64,000 nucleotides of DNA. Origin: Allokutzneria sp. A3M-2-11 16 (GTDB taxonomy: Bacteria > Actinomycetota > Actinomycetes > Mycobacteriales > Pseudonocardiaceae). Shown here one piece after another: positions 61,966-64,000 of the stretch (positions within the stretch are counted from its first letter, which is position 1; every line of letters starts with the position of its first letter). Below the pieces are notes generated by a model. The model was not told the DNA's origin, did not search any database, and saw only the letters and a program-made list of their open reading frames with translations. The stretch is taken from positions 310,001-374,000 of the forward strand of contig NZ_JANAVO010000004.1 of the NCBI RefSeq assembly GCF_024213555.1, read 5' to 3'. The position numbers were made by a program, and so were the translations under genes.

Positions 61966-64000
61966 ATGCAGCCGTGGCCGGGTCATTCTTATCCGTTGGG
62001 TGCGAGCTACGACGGCACAGGCACGAACTTCGCGTTGTTCTCGAGCGTCGCCACGAAGGTGGAGCTCTGCCTGTTCGACGAGGCGGGCGCGGAGACGCGG
62101 GTGCGGTTGCACGAGGTGGACGCCTTCGTGTGGCACGGCTACCTGCCGCACGTGGTGCCGGGGCAGCGGTACGGGTACCGGGTTCACGGGCCGCATGAGC
62201 CGGAGTTCGGGCTGCGGTGCAACCCAAACAAGCTGCTGCTGGATCCGTACGCGAAGGCGGTGGACGGGCAGCTGGAGTGGCACGAAGCGCTGTTCGACTA
62301 CCGATTCGACGATCCCGATCAAGTCAACGAGCTGGACTCGGCGCCGTATGTGCCGAAAGCGGTGGTGATCAACCCGTTCTTCGACTGGTCGGAGGATCGG
62401 GCGCCGCGGACGGCCTACCACAAGTCGGTGATCTACGAGGCGCATGTGCGCGGGCTGACGATCGACCACCCGGACGTCCCGATGGAGCTGCGCGGCACGT
62501 ACGCGGGCCTGGCGCACCCGGTGATGATCGACTACCTGACGAAGCTCGGGGTGACGGCGGTCGAGTTGATGCCGGTGCACCAGTTCATCCCGGAGCACTC
62601 GCTGGCGGAGCGCGGGCTGACGAACTACTGGGGCTACAACACCTTGGGCTTCTTCGCGCCGCACGACGCGTACGCCTCGCAAACGGTGCAGGGCAGCCAG
62701 GTGCAGGAGTTCAAGGCGATGGTGCGCTCGCTGCACCAAGCGGGCATCGAGGTCATCCTGGACGTGGTCTACAACCACACCGCGGAGGGCAACCACCTCG
62801 GGCCGACGTTGAGCCTGCGCGGGATCGACAACACCGCCTACTACCGGTTGGTGGAGGACGATCAGCGCTACTACATGGACTACACGGGCACGGGGAACTC
62901 GCTGAACGCCCGTGATCCGCACACGTTGCAGCTGATCATGGACTCGTTGCGGTACTGGGTAACGGAAATGCACGTGGACGGGTTCCGCTTCGACCTGGCC
63001 TCGACGTTGGCGCGCGAGTTCTACGACGTGGACCGGCTGAGCGCGTTCTTCGACATCGTGCAGCAGGACCCGATCATCAGCAGGGCCAAGCTGATCGCGG
63101 AGCCGTGGGACGTCGGGCCCGGCGGCTACCAGGTGGGCAACTTCCCTCCACTGTGGACGGAGTGGAACGGGAAGTACCGCGACACGGTGCGCGACTTCTG
63201 GCGCGGGGAGCCGGCGACGCTGGGCGAGTTCGCCTCGCGGATCACGGGTTCGTCGGATCTGTACCAGGACGACGGGCGCAAGCCGTTCGCCTCGATCAAC
63301 TTCGTGACGGCGCACGACGGGTTCACCTTGGCCGACCTGGTGTCGTACAACGAGCGGCACAACGAGGACAACGGCGAGGACAACAACGACGGGCATTCGG
63401 ACAACCGGTCGTGGAACTGCGGGGTGGAGGGGCCGACCGACGACGAGGACGTGAACGCGTTGCGGCGCAGGCAGGTCCGCAACTTCATCGCGACGCTCGC
63501 GGTGTCGCAGGGTGTGCCGATGTTCTCGCACGGCGATGAGATCGGGCGGACGCAGCGCGGGAACAACAACGCCTACTGCCAGAACAACGAGCTGAGCTGG
63601 GTGGACTGGAAGCGGGCCGCCGAAAACGACGATCTGTACGCGTTCACGTCGTCGATGTTGGAGTTGCGGCGCACGCATCCGGTATTCCGGCGGCAGAGGT
63701 TCTTCCGGGGACGGCCGTTGCGGCGCGGGGACGAGTTGCGCGATATCGCCTGGTTCACGCCGTCCGGGCGGGAAATGACTGATGAGGACTGGGAAGCCGG
63801 TTTCGGCAAGTGCGTCATCGTCTTCCTGAACGGCGACGGGCTGACGGATCGGGACGAGCGCGGTGAGCTGGTCACCGATGACTCGTTCCTGTTGTGCTTC
63901 AACGGACATGACGGGGAGATCGAGGTGACCGTGCCTGACGGCAGCCACGGTGAGGAGTGGGCGGTCGTGGTGGACACCGTGACGGGCGAGGTGTTCGCGG
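61966..64000 (+). CDS. glgX: Glycogen debranching enzyme (3' end outside window)
   Basis: The first 678 residues of a GH13 debranching enzyme that cuts alpha-1,6 branches in limit dextrin. It begins [20 protein letters not shown] with an N-terminal CBM48 domain; catalytic residues are Asp343 ([10 protein letters not shown]), Glu379 (LIAEPWDVG) and Asp451 ([10 protein letters not shown]). [20 protein letters not shown] is diagnostic for GlgX. GAGGAGACGAC precedes ATG 61966. The family is about 700-710 residues, so only the end is missing. Confidence 0.96.
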   Translation, partial: MQPWPGHSYPLGASYDGTGTNFALFSSVATKVELCLFDEAGAETRVRLHEVDAFVWHGYLPHVVPGQRYGYRVHGPHEPEFGLRCNPNKLLLDPYAKAVDGQLEWHEALFDYRFDDPDQVNELDSAPYVPKAVVINPFFDWSEDRAPRTAYHKSVIYEAHVRGLTIDHPDVPMELRGTYAGLAHPVMIDYLTKLGVTAVELMPVHQFIPEHSLAERGLTNYWGYNTLGFFAPHDAYASQTVQGSQVQEFKAMVRSLHQAGIEVILDVVYNHTAEGNHLGPTLSLRGIDNTAYYRLVEDDQRYYMDYTGTGNSLNARDPHTLQLIMDSLRYWVTEMHVDGFRFDLASTLAREFYDVDRLSAFFDIVQQDPIISRAKLIAEPWDVGPGGYQVGNFPPLWTEWNGKYRDTVRDFWRGEPATLGEFASRITGSSDLYQDDGRKPFASINFVTAHDGFTLADLVSYNERHNEDNGEDNNDGHSDNRSWNCGVEGPTDDEDVNALRRRQVRNFIATLAVSQGVPMFSHGDEIGRTQRGNNNAYCQNNELSWVDWKRAAENDDLYAFTSSMLELRRTHPVFRRQRFFRGRPLRRGDELRDIAWFTPSGREMTDEDWEAGFGKCVIVFLNGDGLTDRDERGELVTDDSFLLCFNGHDGEIEVTVPDGSHGEEWAVVVDTVTGEVFA

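Overview
High-GC DNA (about 70% G+C) with GTG/TTG starts, four-base ATGA/GTGA overlaps inside operons, a DUF222-HNH gene, a DUF5997 gene and class V lanthipeptide enzymes points to a filamentous actinomycete, most likely Pseudonocardiales. The genus cannot be fixed from the sequence. Start codons were chosen by ribosome binding site and by where domain homology begins.

Layout. 0-9.4 kb: a truncated haloalkane dehalogenase-like gene divergent from a MarR gene, an HNH nuclease, a stand-alone trpF, a nitrilase-family hydrolase, a Tet(M)/OtrA-type ribosomal protection GTPase behind a possible leader peptide, an FAD aromatic monooxygenase with a TetR gene, and a secreted protein. 8.3-14 kb: an alpha-glucoside uptake locus made of a ROK repressor with a perfect 17-bp operator, a binding lipoprotein, two permeases and a GH13 glucosidase. 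14-36 kb: a mixed region with DUF222-HNH, phosphatase, homocysteine S-methyltransferase and MetE-like genes, proS (archaeal/eukaryal type), an M19 dipeptidase, an LmrA/YxaF-type TetR with a metallo-beta-lactamase-fold hydrolase, a four-gene GMC-oxidoreductase/DUF5987 operon, a membrane Ser/Thr kinase, argG and an MFS transporter.

36-47 kb looks like natural-product DNA. A short class II lanthipeptide precursor lies 3 bp upstream of a complete LanM. Convergent to it is an operon for a LxmK-type kinase, a HopA1-domain (LxmY-type) lyase and a SnoaL-like protein, which is the dehydration pair of class V lanthipeptides. Next comes an operon of a 2OG-Fe(II) oxygenase, a methyltransferase and a carnitine/choline-type O-acyltransferase.

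48.5-61 kb is a defence island. A coiled-coil Mrr-type nuclease is followed by a complete type III Wadjet anti-plasmid system in the order JetD-JetA-JetB-JetC, then a small membrane-anchored protein and a large unknown protein with a winged helix. It ends near a tRNA with anticodon CAA that lacks the long variable arm of normal tRNA-Leu. The window closes with a P-loop kinase and a truncated glgX.

A family of five 51-63 bp near-perfect palindromes is scattered from 2.3 to 43.7 kb, always next to gene 3' ends. Two copies share a further 75 bp of flanking homology. A separate 134-bp long palindrome lies at 23.8 kb, and 22 bp of its edge recurs at 6.66 kb.
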